This document shows positions 1 through 8,120 of a DNA stretch of 64,000 nt, piece by piece. Source of the stretch: Pseudomonas sp. FP2309. GTDB lineage: Bacteria > Pseudomonadota > Gammaproteobacteria > Pseudomonadales > Pseudomonadaceae. The stretch lies in NCBI RefSeq assembly GCF_030687575.1, contig NZ_CP117439.1, positions 2,843,501 through 2,907,500 of the forward strand, given 5' to 3'. The notes under the pieces are model-generated. The model worked only from the letters and a program-made list of their open reading frames with translations. It had not been told where the DNA came from and made no database searches. The first letter of the stretch is position 1. Every line of letters starts with the position of its first letter. A program made the position numbers and the translations under genes.

Positions 1-587
1 TGGGGGCGGGCGCAGAAGTCGTCCAGGCTCAGGGAGCCCGGTACGCTGTCGGCGCGCAGCAGTTTCGGCATGCTGCGGCGCAGGACTTTGCGTTTGGCGT
101 TGGCCGGCAGATCGGCGGTGTAGCTGACGCCGATGGAAATTTCGCCGGAAGCCAACAGCCCGGGCATCAGGATGTAGTTGACGCGGCGCACCACCAGCAC
201 GATGCCGGGAGCTTCGGCACGCAGGCGTTTGAGCAATGGAGGCAGCAGGGCAAATTCAACATCGTCGGACAGGCCGATACGGAACACCGCGGTGCTGGTC
301 GCCGGGTCGAATTCGGCGGCGCGGCTGACGGCGGTGGAGATCGAGTCCAGCGCCGGGGAGAGCAGGGCGAAGATCTCCACCGCACGGGCCGACGGTTCCA
401 TGCTGCGGCCGGTGCGCACAAACAGTGGGTCATCAAACAGGCCGCGCAGGCGTGACAATGCCGCGCTGATGGCCGGCTGGCCGAGAAACAGTTTCTCGGC
501 GGCGCGGGTCACGCTGCGCTCATGCATCAAGGTTTCGAATACGATCAAGAGGTTAAGGTCGACACGACGCAGGTCGTTACGGTTCAT
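1..587 (-). CDS. LysR-family transcriptional regulator, 3' end beyond the window
   Basis: Reading the minus strand from the ATG at 587 gives MNRNDLRRVDLNLLIVFETL, followed by the classic LysR winged helix-turn-helix (SVTRAAEKLFLGQPAISAAL, about residues 28-47; then LFDDPLFVRTG). The effector-binding domain begins near residue 90 and runs off the left edge of the window, so only about 195 residues are visible. It lies divergently from the oxidoreductase at 856, with about 270 bp between the two starts. That is the usual arrangement for a LysR protein controlling its neighbour, so the oxidoreductase is the most likely target. The effector cannot be inferred. Confidence 0.9.
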   Translation of the reverse strand, partial: MNRNDLRRVDLNLLIVFETLMHERSVTRAAEKLFLGQPAISAALSRLRGLFDDPLFVRTGRSMEPSARAVEIFALLSPALDSISTAVSRAAEFDPATSTAVFRIGLSDDVEFALLPPLLKRLRAEAPGIVLVVRRVNYILMPGLLASGEISIGVSYTADLPANAKRKVLRRSMPKLLRADSVPGSLSLDDFCARP

Positions 588-855
588 CTTGTGTCCTGGA
601 AGAGTCAGCGAACTTGACGAGAGCGGTCACGTAAGAACAATGCCCGGCATGAATCTTACGGGCAAAGGCTGGTACTCTGCACCGGCTAATTGAGTTTTCC
701 TACGATCCAATTGAGTTTTTCCGCGACTGCTGAGGTCTGCTCCTTACAGGCGGAATCAATGACAGGCATGTCGACTATTAATAGCGACCTGTGGTTTTAC
801 CGGGAAAGCCCAGATAGAGTTCATGGCATTAGAGGTTACTTTGACGAGGTTTGCG

Positions 856-1878
856 ATGTCCCGCACGATCCGTTTTCACAAGTTTGGTCCGGCCGAGGTG
901 CTCAAATGCGAAGAGCATGCAGCCGCGCAGCCCGCACCGGGCGAAGTGCAGGTGCGTGTCGAAGCGATCGGCGTCAGTTGGTATGACATTTTATGGCGTC
1001 AGAACCTGGCGTCTTCCCATGCACGTCTTCCCTCGGGCCTTGGTCATGAAATGGCCGGGGTTGTGGTTGCCCTGGGCGACGGAGTCGATGATCTGGCGGT
1101 GGGCGATAAAGTGGCCAGTTTTCCGGCCGAGAGCCCTAATGATTACCTGGTGTATGGCGAACAGATTGTGATGCCCCGTTCGGCCCTGACCCGCTACCCG
1201 GACGTCTTGAGCCCTATCGAAGCGAGCGTGCACTACACGCCGCTGTTGATTGCCTATTTTGCCTACGTGGATTTGGCACGGGTCAAACCGGGCCAATTCG
1301 CCCTGGTAACCGACGCCAGCCACTGCGCCGGGCCGTCATTTGTGCAACTGGGCAAGGCCCTGGGTGTGCGGGTGATTGCTGCGACCAAGGACAGCGCAGA
1401 GCGCGAATACCTGCTGTCGCTCGGCGCCGAAAAGGTCATTGTCACCGAAGAGCAGGATCTGCTCATGCAGATCAACAAGTTCACCGACAACCGCGGCGTT
1501 GACGTGGTATTCGATGGTCTGGGGGGGCCACAGATGTCCCTGCTTGGCGATGTCCTGGCGCCCCGTGGCAGCCTGGTGCTGTACGGCTTGCAGGGTGGCA
1601 ACCAGACGCCGTTTCCCGCCTGTGCGGCGTTCCAAAAGAACATTCAGTTCTTTGTGCACTGCATCGGCAACTTTACCGGCAAACCGGAACTGGGGATCAT
1701 CCAGGACCACGTTGCATTGCAACGCGCGCTGCGCGATATCAACCAGTTGACTGCCGACCGGGTGCTCGTCCCGCTGAAAACCACGGTGTTTCCGTTCAAG
1801 CAGTTCGTCGAAGCGCACCGTTACATGGACGAATGTCCATGCCGAGAGCGAGTGGCGTTGCAGGTTGAAGCTGTTTGA
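856..1878 (+). CDS. MDR-family NAD(P)H:quinone oxidoreductase-like protein
   Basis: A 340-residue medium-chain dehydrogenase/reductase. The N-terminal half has the GroES-like fold (VEAIGVSWYDILWRQ, then LGHEMAGVVVALGDGV). The C-terminal half has a Rossmann domain and a GVDVVFDGLGGPQ segment typical of quinone oxidoreductase/zeta-crystallin enzymes. I see no structural zinc cysteine cluster, which favours the quinone reductase branch over alcohol dehydrogenases. I chose the ATG at 856 because GAGG lies eight bases upstream; the same frame extends to 823 without a better ribosome-binding site. It is probably a cytosolic NADPH-dependent reductase of quinones or enones. The divergent LysR gene is its likely regulator. 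Confidence 0.85.
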   Translation: MSRTIRFHKFGPAEVLKCEEHAAAQPAPGEVQVRVEAIGVSWYDILWRQNLASSHARLPSGLGHEMAGVVVALGDGVDDLAVGDKVASFPAESPNDYLVYGEQIVMPRSALTRYPDVLSPIEASVHYTPLLIAYFAYVDLARVKPGQFALVTDASHCAGPSFVQLGKALGVRVIAATKDSAEREYLLSLGAEKVIVTEEQDLLMQINKFTDNRGVDVVFDGLGGPQMSLLGDVLAPRGSLVLYGLQGGNQTPFPACAAFQKNIQFFVHCIGNFTGKPELGIIQDHVALQRALRDINQLTADRVLVPLKTTVFPFKQFVEAHRYMDECPCRERVALQVEAV

Positions 1879-2016
1879 GCTGTAGGAGTATTCGCAAATG
1901 AATGCGCCGACGTCTGATCGGATGGGGCAAATGCGCCATTTGTCAGGGCTTAACCTGCGCACCCCCTGACGCGCCACCCTGGCACCTTAGGCCCGCAAAT
2001 CCTGCGTTTTCTCCCT

Positions 2017-2045
2017 GACGCCGCCCTGAATCCCAGGGCGGCGTC
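2017..2045 (+). terminator. 12-bp stem-loop terminator
   Basis: GACGCCGCCCTG and its exact complement CAGGGCGGCGTC are separated by a five-base loop and followed by CTTGTGTGTG. It lies about 140 bases after the oxidoreductase stop. The downstream T-tract is interrupted, so termination may be partial. Confidence 0.6.
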
Positions 2046-2173
2046 CTTGTGTGTGCCTCCTCAAGGTGTCAGCGCCTGTTCATCTGCACTGGTTTTCGGC
2101 CAGGTTCTGTATCTATTAATCATTATTCCAGCGCTGATAATTACGCCTTCAGTGTCATCTCAAGGATTGAGCA

Positions 2174-2320
2174 ATGATTGATTTTATGGCGCGGTTATCC
2201 ACCGTTACTCCAACTAAGTGTTTATCTCCTGTGCGTGCACGGCGTGAGTATTTCATGCAGAGGTTGCTATTGAACCCATGGAAAAATGCTTTCGAGCCGA
2301 CCTGTCGGACGCTTCCCTAA
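2174..2320 (+). CDS. Small 48-residue protein of unknown function
   Basis: The ORF starts MIDFMARLSTVTPTKC and ends WKNAFEPTCRTLP. AAGGA lies seven bases before the ATG, an ideal ribosome-binding site. The peptide is basic, with two cysteines, and has no obvious signal peptide or membrane segment. Its last codons run into the left arm of the inverted repeat 2308-2316/2352-2360, so translation could influence folding of the downstream RNA, as in a leader peptide. Codon use is less GC-rich at third positions than in neighbouring genes, which lowers confidence that it is a conserved protein. Confidence 0.35.
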   Translation: MIDFMARLSTVTPTKCLSPVRARREYFMQRLLLNPWKNAFEPTCRTLP

Positions 2321-2360
2321 AGTCATGGTTAAAACTCTGTAGGAAGCTGTCGGAAGCGTC
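2302..2360. repeat. Overlapping direct and inverted repeats upstream of the 2586 gene
   Basis: CTGTCGGA occurs at 2302-2309 and again at 2347-2354, with starts 45 bp apart. Overlapping these, GACGCTTCC (2308-2316) is the exact inverse of GGAAGCGTC (2352-2360). The elements could be operator half-sites, for example for the MocR regulator of the downstream unit, or the arms of an RNA hairpin with a 35-base loop. Confidence 0.45.
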
Positions 2361-2585
2361 TTAAGGCGTTCAACAACTTTCAACATGACTAATTTAAATC
2401 AAAGACTTGCGTCATTTTAGGGTGGGGATGTGCGCCCAGGCGCGCCCCTGTTGGTGTGTTGCAAAGTGCTAGGGTTTATTCATCGACGCACAAGGTGTCG
2501 CGCAATTTTCCTACCCATGCAATAGGTCGAGCAAACACTGTCAGTCGTTGCTTGAAACTGATCTTCCAACTCAGGTAGTAGAACT

Positions 2586-3995
2586 ATGAGCACTATTCAC
2601 GAGCAGGCAATGAACCATGTTTATCAACAAGTTCTGCAACGCTTGATCGGGCATTTGAGCCGCGCAGGACGCACGGCACTCCAACTGTTAGTCCAACGAA
2701 TAATCGTGGCGGCGGGGGGGATGGAACAGGTAGGGGACTTTAAAGTGCTGTTGGCTCACGGCGGCGGTGAAGTCAGCAGTTACACCCTCGCGTTGTTGCG
2801 TGCCGCTCAGTTGACCATTGCGGGGCGGGCGCCGCGCACCTTTCAGTTGCGGGTTGCAACGTTACGGCACGCAGGAATTACCGACGCCCAGTTCGATACG
2901 CTCAACCGGGGCTACGGCCGTTTGTTCCTTCACGATGACCCGCGTGTCGAACTGCTGATGGTGGAAAACCAGGAGATTCAGCCCTTCAATCATCAGCGTC
3001 CAGCCTCGGCGGCAGGGCGAGAGATCACCCAGCGCGCGAGGTTGATGATCGGGCACATGAGTGCCGGAGACAGTCGCGCAACATTGTGCAACGACACCTA
3101 CCTGGCCCTTGGTGACTTCTATCAGCGTGTCACCACCTGTAATGGCGGCGTCCACGCGTTGGTCAGCGGCGATTCTGCGCGTAAGCAAGGCCAGTTCCTC
3201 GCTTGGCTCAAAAAAGCCGCCCAAGCCGCCGGCATGCCGATAACCAAAGGGCGGGCGCGTTCCCTCAATGCGGTGTTCGCGCGGATGGAGGCGTGGAGTG
3301 CCGGCTACTACCATGACGTGTTCGGCGAGCACCATGAGCTCCCTGAAACACCCAGCGAAGGCAGCCACCGCCACCTGAGCTACATCGGCATCGCAGACCT
3401 GCTGGAAGACGTTGACCTGGACTCATCGTCGTTGCTGACCGAATTCATGGCCTTTACCCCCGACCCGCTGGGTTTTCACTTCAGCCATCCGGCCTGCTCG
3501 AATCCGCTGTTGATGGCCCACTTGCAAGGGTTGCAGGCCGAATGCCTGCGTGATTTGGACTATGAAGAAGGGGTCGAAGGGTTCATGCAGCAAGCAGCGT
3601 CCTACCTGCGTCGTCTGCACGTGCCCGAAGAATGGCTGGCCCAGGCGGGGACCGCTGAAGGGCGGATGCTGGCAAGTACCTATGCCGAGGCGTTTTTTGG
3701 CGTGGATGAAACGCAATTGATTTGCCTGTTGTTCTCACCCTTCATCCATCACGGCGAGCGCCTCGAAGGCTATTTGCGTCAATGTCATCCGGGCATGCTG
3801 GTGGCGCTGCCGGAGTTGCATAAGGTGCTTCAGGGCAAGCCGTCGGCCGACATGCTGCAGCAGTGGCTCACCGACACCAGCGGTTTGCCCTTGCCGTTGT
3901 TACAGCACCTGTATCGTAAACGGCCGTCCGTGGGTGTGCGGCGTACCCGTGCCGCTCATGGCCCGGCGCAGGCCGCGCAATTGTCCGGGCGATGA
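2586..3995 (+). CDS. Conserved-looking protein of unknown function coupled to a MocR regulator
   Basis: A 469-residue soluble protein with no signal peptide, membrane segment or catalytic motif that I recognise. The N-terminal 60 residues are helical and leucine-rich. The central part is rich in histidine, aspartate and aromatic residues (HHELPETPSEGSHRHLSYIG), and the C-terminus is basic. The stop overlaps the ATG of the next gene by four bases (ATGA), so the two are translationally coupled. That makes a shared pathway or a partner role with the regulator likely. Codon use matches the neighbouring core genes, so it is a real coding sequence. No function is proposed. Confidence 0.75.
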   Translation: MSTIHEQAMNHVYQQVLQRLIGHLSRAGRTALQLLVQRIIVAAGGMEQVGDFKVLLAHGGGEVSSYTLALLRAAQLTIAGRAPRTFQLRVATLRHAGITDAQFDTLNRGYGRLFLHDDPRVELLMVENQEIQPFNHQRPASAAGREITQRARLMIGHMSAGDSRATLCNDTYLALGDFYQRVTTCNGGVHALVSGDSARKQGQFLAWLKKAAQAAGMPITKGRARSLNAVFARMEAWSAGYYHDVFGEHHELPETPSEGSHRHLSYIGIADLLEDVDLDSSSLLTEFMAFTPDPLGFHFSHPACSNPLLMAHLQGLQAECLRDLDYEEGVEGFMQQAASYLRRLHVPEEWLAQAGTAEGRMLASTYAEAFFGVDETQLICLLFSPFIHHGERLEGYLRQCHPGMLVALPELHKVLQGKPSADMLQQWLTDTSGLPLPLLQHLYRKRPSVGVRRTRAAHGPAQAAQLSGR

Positions 3996-5398
3996 CCCTG
4001 CGTGGCGAGCGTCAGGCGGATTTCGCCTATCAGGCGGTCTACCGTTATCTGATCAACCTGATCAACGAAGTCAGCAGCGACACCCCGGTAAAGCTGCCGT
4101 CACTGCGGCAACTGGCCGGGCGCCTGAACGTGTCGATCTCGACGATCCAGTACGCCTATGCGCTGCTGGAGAAGGAGGGCCGGATTTATTCGGTGGCCAA
4201 GTCCGGATACTACGCCTGGCCCATGTCCAAACACCCGCCGGCGTGGGCGGGCGGCGATTTGCTCGACCGTCTCTACGCGGCGGCCCGGCGCCCCGGGATG
4301 GTGGTGTTCAGTGGCGATGAACCGGCGCTGCTCGCCTCCCTGGACGCGGCCCTGTTGCGCCTGGAACGCGAGTTGGTGCGCCAGTATCCGCAACACTTGC
4401 AGCCGTGGTCGCAACCTTATGGGGTGTGGGAGTTACGCGCTGTGCTGGCCGCGCGGTACACCTCATCGCCCACCCACTGCTGGAATGCCGATGATGTGTA
4501 CATTGGTGCCGACCTGCGCGGTGTGCTGGACATCCTGATCGACGTGTTGGGCCTGCGCGGTACCACGGTGATTGTGGAATCGCCCTGTGACTGGCAGGTC
4601 TTGCGCCTGTTGCAGGATGCCGGGGTGCGGATCCTCGAATTGCCGTGGACCCCCGCGGGCGGCCTGGACCGCGCGACCCTGGAGCAACTGCTGCGTGACG
4701 AAACGGTGCACCTGGTGATGCTCTCATCTAAGGTCAGCCTGCCTTCCGGCGTCACGATGTCGCGCTGCGAGCGCCAGGAGACGGCGCGATTGCTGGGACA
4801 GCACGGCTGCTGGTTACTGGAGAACGACACCTTCGGCGCGCTGAGCTTCGATAGCACGCACACGCCACTGCGCGAACTGGTGAACCCCGAGCGACTGATC
4901 GTATTTTCCTCGTTCGATAAATTACTCGGCTCCGAAGCGCCCTATGGTTATCTGCTGTCGCGGCACCTGAGCACTGAGTTGCAGCGCCAGTTCCTGCAGC
5001 GTGCATTTCGCGTGTCGTCGATTCGCCAGCGTGCCATCGCGCGTCTGTATCAAAGCGGGCGAATCGACCAGCACCTGGGTTCACTGCGCCAACAACTGTG
5101 TGAACAAGCCGCGCAGATGAGCCGACGTCTGGATCAGCAGTTGGGCGACCAGGTGGCCTATCACATGCCGGCAGCAGGGGCAGCGTTCTGGCTGGCCTCC
5201 ACGCGTGCGGTGGACATGCGCCAAGTGTTTCAGCGCTTGCTGGCGCAGCAGGTGGTGATTGCGCCGGGGGAGTTGTTCAGCGTCAGTGGCCTGCACCACC
5301 AGAACCTGCGTTTTAGCCACACCTTTCATGGGCAGCCTAATCTGGACATTGCTCTGACGGCGCTGAGTGATGCACTGCACAAGGCGCAGACGAGCTGA
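3992..5398 (+). CDS. MocR-type GntR regulator with aminotransferase-like domain
   Basis: A 468-residue chimera. The N-terminal GntR winged helix lies at about residues 25-75 (LRQLAGRLNVSISTIQYAYA, then LLEKEGRIYSVAKSGYYAW). A long fold-type I aminotransferase-like domain follows. The presumed PLP-binding lysine is Lys310 in FSSFDKLLGSEAPYGYLLS, the position where MocR proteins form the Schiff base. Such regulators sense PLP or amino compounds and usually control adjacent genes. Here the partner is the unknown protein immediately upstream, with a four-base overlap, which is unusual because MocR genes are commonly divergent from their targets. The target is likely the shared promoter around 2300-2585. 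Confidence 0.9.
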   Translation: MTLRGERQADFAYQAVYRYLINLINEVSSDTPVKLPSLRQLAGRLNVSISTIQYAYALLEKEGRIYSVAKSGYYAWPMSKHPPAWAGGDLLDRLYAAARRPGMVVFSGDEPALLASLDAALLRLERELVRQYPQHLQPWSQPYGVWELRAVLAARYTSSPTHCWNADDVYIGADLRGVLDILIDVLGLRGTTVIVESPCDWQVLRLLQDAGVRILELPWTPAGGLDRATLEQLLRDETVHLVMLSSKVSLPSGVTMSRCERQETARLLGQHGCWLLENDTFGALSFDSTHTPLRELVNPERLIVFSSFDKLLGSEAPYGYLLSRHLSTELQRQFLQRAFRVSSIRQRAIARLYQSGRIDQHLGSLRQQLCEQAAQMSRRLDQQLGDQVAYHMPAAGAAFWLASTRAVDMRQVFQRLLAQQVVIAPGELFSVSGLHHQNLRFSHTFHGQPNLDIALTALSDALHKAQTS

Positions 5399-5493
5399 AA
5401 TTTCTGTCATTGTTGTAGGATCGATAACGTCGCGCAGTAGTCCAACTCTCAGTAAACTGCCCTTTTCCAAATCCTTCTTTTCGAGGTTTATGC

Positions 5494-7137
5494 ATGACAA
5501 TCAGTCCTTTTGCGGGCAAACCGGCGCCGGCCCAGTTGCTGGTGGATATCCCGCGACTGGTCACGGCCTATTACACTGGCCAGCCTGATGCAGCGATCTC
5601 CACCCAGCGCGTGGCCTTTGGTACCTCCGGCCACCGTGGCAGCTCGTTCGAGCTGAGCTTCAACGAATGGCACGTGCTCGCCATCAGCCAGGCGATCTGC
5701 CTGTACCGTGAAGCCCAAGGCATCAACGGACCGCTGTTCGTCGGCCTCGACACCCACGCGCTGTCGACGCCCGCCGGTGCCAGCGCCCTGGAAGTCCTGG
5801 CCGCCAACGGCGTGCACGTGATGCTGGCAGAAGGCGATGAGTACACGCCGACGCCGGCGATTTCCCACGCCATCATTTGCTACAACCGCGGCCGTACCAG
5901 CGGCCTGGCTGACGGCATCGTGATCACGCCGTCTCACAACCCGCCGCAGAGTGGCGGCTACAAGTACAACCCGCCCAACGGTGGTCCGGCCGATACCCAC
6001 GTGACCAAGTGGATCGAAGCCAAGGCCAACGAGCTGCTCGCGAACAAGCTGGCAGGGGTCAAGCGCATCACCCACGCCAAGGCCCTCAAGGCCGAGACCA
6101 CCCATCGCCACGACTACCTCAACAGCTACGTGGCCGACCTGATCAATGTGATCGACATGGACGCGATCCGCAGCGCCGATCTGCGCCTGGGCGTCGATCC
6201 TTTGGGCGGAGCAGGGGTGCGCTATTGGTCGGCGATCGCCGAGCACTACCGCCTGAACCTGGACGTGGTCAACACCGAAGTCGATTCCACGTTCCGCTTT
6301 ATGAGTGTCGACTGGGACGGCCAGATCCGCATGGACCCATCCTCCAGCTATGCCATGCAGGGCTTGATCGGGTTGAAAGAGCGTTTTGACGTCGCCTTCG
6401 CCTGCGACCCGGACCACGATCGCCACGGCATCGTCACCCCGTCCGGCGGGCTGTTGGCGCCGAACAACTACCTGGCGGTGTCCATCGACTACCTGTTCCA
6501 GAACCGTCCTGACTGGCGCGCCGATGCGGCGGTGGGCAAAACCGTGGTCAGCAGCGGTTTGATCGATCGTGTGGCCGCGCGTATCGGGCGTCGTTTGTAT
6601 GAAGTGCCGGTGGGCTTCAAGTGGTTTGCCGATGGCTTGTTCGACGGTTCGCTGGGGTTTGGCGGCGAAGAAAGCGCCGGGGCGTCATTCCTGCGCAAGG
6701 ACGGCAGCGTCTGGAGCACCGACAAGGACGGCCTGATTCCCGCGTTGCTGGCCGCCGAGATGACCTCGCGCAAAGGCCAGGACCCAAGCCAGATCTACCG
6801 TGGCCTGACCGACGCGCTGGGTGAGCCGTTCGCCATTCGGGTCGACGCCAAAGCCACGCCGGCGCAGAAAGCCTTGCTGGGCAAACTGTCGCCCGAGCAG
6901 GTGACTTCCACCGAACTGGCCGGCGAAAGCATCCAGCAGATCCTCAGCCACGCGCCGGGCAATAACCAGGCGATTGGCGGCTTGAAAGTGATGACCGAAA
7001 ACGGCTGGTTTGCCGCACGGCCATCGGGCACCGAGGATATCTACAAAATCTACGCAGAGAGCTTTATTGGCGAAGATCATCTCAAAAAGCTCGTGGAAGA
7101 AGCCCAAGTGCTGGTAGATGGCGCAATCTCCAACTGA
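5494..7137 (+). CDS. pgm: Phosphoglucomutase, alpha-D-glucose-phosphate specific
   Basis: A 547-residue enzyme of the alpha-phosphohexomutase family that interconverts glucose-1-phosphate and glucose-6-phosphate. The phosphoserine loop [16 protein letters not shown] places the catalytic serine at residue 147. The metal-binding DPDHDRHG, the sugar-binding [10 protein letters not shown] and the C-terminal phosphate loop [13 protein letters not shown] are all intact. GAGG lies seven bases before the ATG. Length matches the E. coli Pgm class. It is monocistronic here, ended by the hairpin at 7153-7184, and links glycogen/trehalose and exopolysaccharide precursor metabolism with glycolysis. Confidence 0.97.
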   Translation: MTISPFAGKPAPAQLLVDIPRLVTAYYTGQPDAAISTQRVAFGTSGHRGSSFELSFNEWHVLAISQAICLYREAQGINGPLFVGLDTHALSTPAGASALEVLAANGVHVMLAEGDEYTPTPAISHAIICYNRGRTSGLADGIVITPSHNPPQSGGYKYNPPNGGPADTHVTKWIEAKANELLANKLAGVKRITHAKALKAETTHRHDYLNSYVADLINVIDMDAIRSADLRLGVDPLGGAGVRYWSAIAEHYRLNLDVVNTEVDSTFRFMSVDWDGQIRMDPSSSYAMQGLIGLKERFDVAFACDPDHDRHGIVTPSGGLLAPNNYLAVSIDYLFQNRPDWRADAAVGKTVVSSGLIDRVAARIGRRLYEVPVGFKWFADGLFDGSLGFGGEESAGASFLRKDGSVWSTDKDGLIPALLAAEMTSRKGQDPSQIYRGLTDALGEPFAIRVDAKATPAQKALLGKLSPEQVTSTELAGESIQQILSHAPGNNQAIGGLKVMTENGWFAARPSGTEDIYKIYAESFIGEDHLKKLVEEAQVLVDGAISN

Positions 7138-7152
7138 CAGCGCGCGCTTGAA

Positions 7153-7184
7153 ACGAAGGTGGCGGACACACCCGCCACCTTCGT
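7153..7184. terminator. Bidirectional 13-bp hairpin between pgm and the pirin gene
   Basis: ACGAAGGTGGCGG is followed by a six-base loop and the exact complement CCGCCACCTTCGT. It sits between the convergent stops at 7137 and 7206. There is no run of T on the plus side; the minus side has only GTTTC. It is a plausible shared terminator. Confidence 0.75.
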
Positions 7185-7205
7185 GAGGGTCCACCTGGCA
7201 TCTGA

Positions 7206-7901
7206 TCAGGCCAGATCGACCAGTACGATTTCGCTGTCCTCGATCGCAGTCACCCGCAACACCTGCTCATCCTCAACCGCAACACCATCCCGCGCCTGCG
7301 CGCGCAAACCATTGACTTCAATCAGCCCCGTGGCCGGCACCAGATACGCGCGGCGCCCACTGTCCAGGCGGTATTCAGCGCTTTCTCCGGCTTTCAAGTT
7401 GGCCGCCACCAAGCGTGCATCGGCACGGATGCGCAGGCTCTCGCTGTCACCGTTTTTGCCGCTGGCCAACGTCACGAACCCCTCGCGCTCGCCCTTGGGA
7501 AACGGCTTGGCGCCCCATGAAGGCGGCAGCCCGGCTTCGTTCGGGATAATCCAGATCTGGAAAATCTTGGTCGGCGTGGCTTCCAGGTTGTATTCGCTGT
7601 GGGCGATCCCGGTGCCTGCGCTCATGACCTGCACATCACCCGCTTCAGTCCGCCCCTTGTTGCCAAGGTTGTCGGCATGGCTGATGGCGCCTTCGCGCAC
7701 GTAGGTGATGATTTCCATATCGCGGTGTGAGTGCTGTGGAAAGCCGGTGCCCGGCGCAATGATATCGTCGTTCCACACCCGCAGGTTGCCCCAGTGCATG
7801 CGCTTGGGGTCGTGGTACTCGGCGAACGAGAAATGGTGATGAGCGTCAAGCCAGCCATGATGGGCGCCGCCCAAGCCGGTGAAAGGTCGAAGTTCAAGCA
7901 T
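7206..7901 (-). CDS. Pirin-family bicupin protein
   Basis: A 231-residue bicupin starting MLELRPFTGLGGAHHGWLD. The N-terminal cupin carries the metal ligands (HHHFSFAEYHDPKRMHWGN and QHSHRDMEIITYV). The family includes YhhW-type quercetin 2,3-dioxygenases and pirins of unknown physiological substrate. I chose the ATG at 7901 because AGGAGG stands five bases upstream; an in-frame extension to 7940 lacks such a site. It is monocistronic. A 6+7+6 dyad lies about 80 bp upstream (7981-7999). Confidence 0.9.
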   Translation of the reverse strand: MLELRPFTGLGGAHHGWLDAHHHFSFAEYHDPKRMHWGNLRVWNDDIIAPGTGFPQHSHRDMEIITYVREGAISHADNLGNKGRTEAGDVQVMSAGTGIAHSEYNLEATPTKIFQIWIIPNEAGLPPSWGAKPFPKGEREGFVTLASGKNGDSESLRIRADARLVAANLKAGESAEYRLDSGRRAYLVPATGLIEVNGLRAQARDGVAVEDEQVLRVTAIEDSEIVLVDLA

Positions 7902-7980
7902 GATTGCCTCCTGTTGATAGCGTTCATCTTCCACCAGCACTTCATCGATAAAAAGCGTAAAAAATGCCTGATTCCTATCA

Positions 7981-7999
7981 GCTAAATAGATTGTTTAGC
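7981..7999. promoter_or_regulatory. 19-bp dyad upstream of the pirin gene
   Basis: GCTAAA, seven bases, then TTTAGC form a perfect inverted repeat in an AT-rich segment about 80 bp upstream of the pirin start. The geometry is operator-like, but the cognate regulator is unknown. Confidence 0.35.
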
Positions 8000-8120
8000 G
8001 GCGTTTTGACTTTCACTTCATCGCCTAACTGCATGACGCTACAGCAATTGGCTGGAACTGAGCCGCGATTCCGGCGACCATGGCGCACTTGTCAAAACTC
8101 AGCCCATCGCAGGAGTCCGC

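Larger units (their letters stand above)
1879..2585. other. 700-base spacer with a terminator, a small ORF and repeats
   Basis: This is the longest gene-poor stretch on the left side. It holds a strong stem-loop at 2017-2045, a 48-codon ORF with a good ribosome-binding site at 2174-2320, and paired repeats at 2302-2360, each listed separately. A 23-codon ORF at 1898-1969 behind an AGGAG is too short to support. The segment 2361-2585 is AT-richer than its surroundings and presumably carries the promoter of the gene at 2586, but I see no convincing sigma-70 hexamer pair. Confidence 0.5.

Noticed and set aside
1898..1969. 23-codon ORF behind AGGAG after the oxidoreductase
   Set aside because: Too short and without supporting context; mentioned only in the spacer entry.
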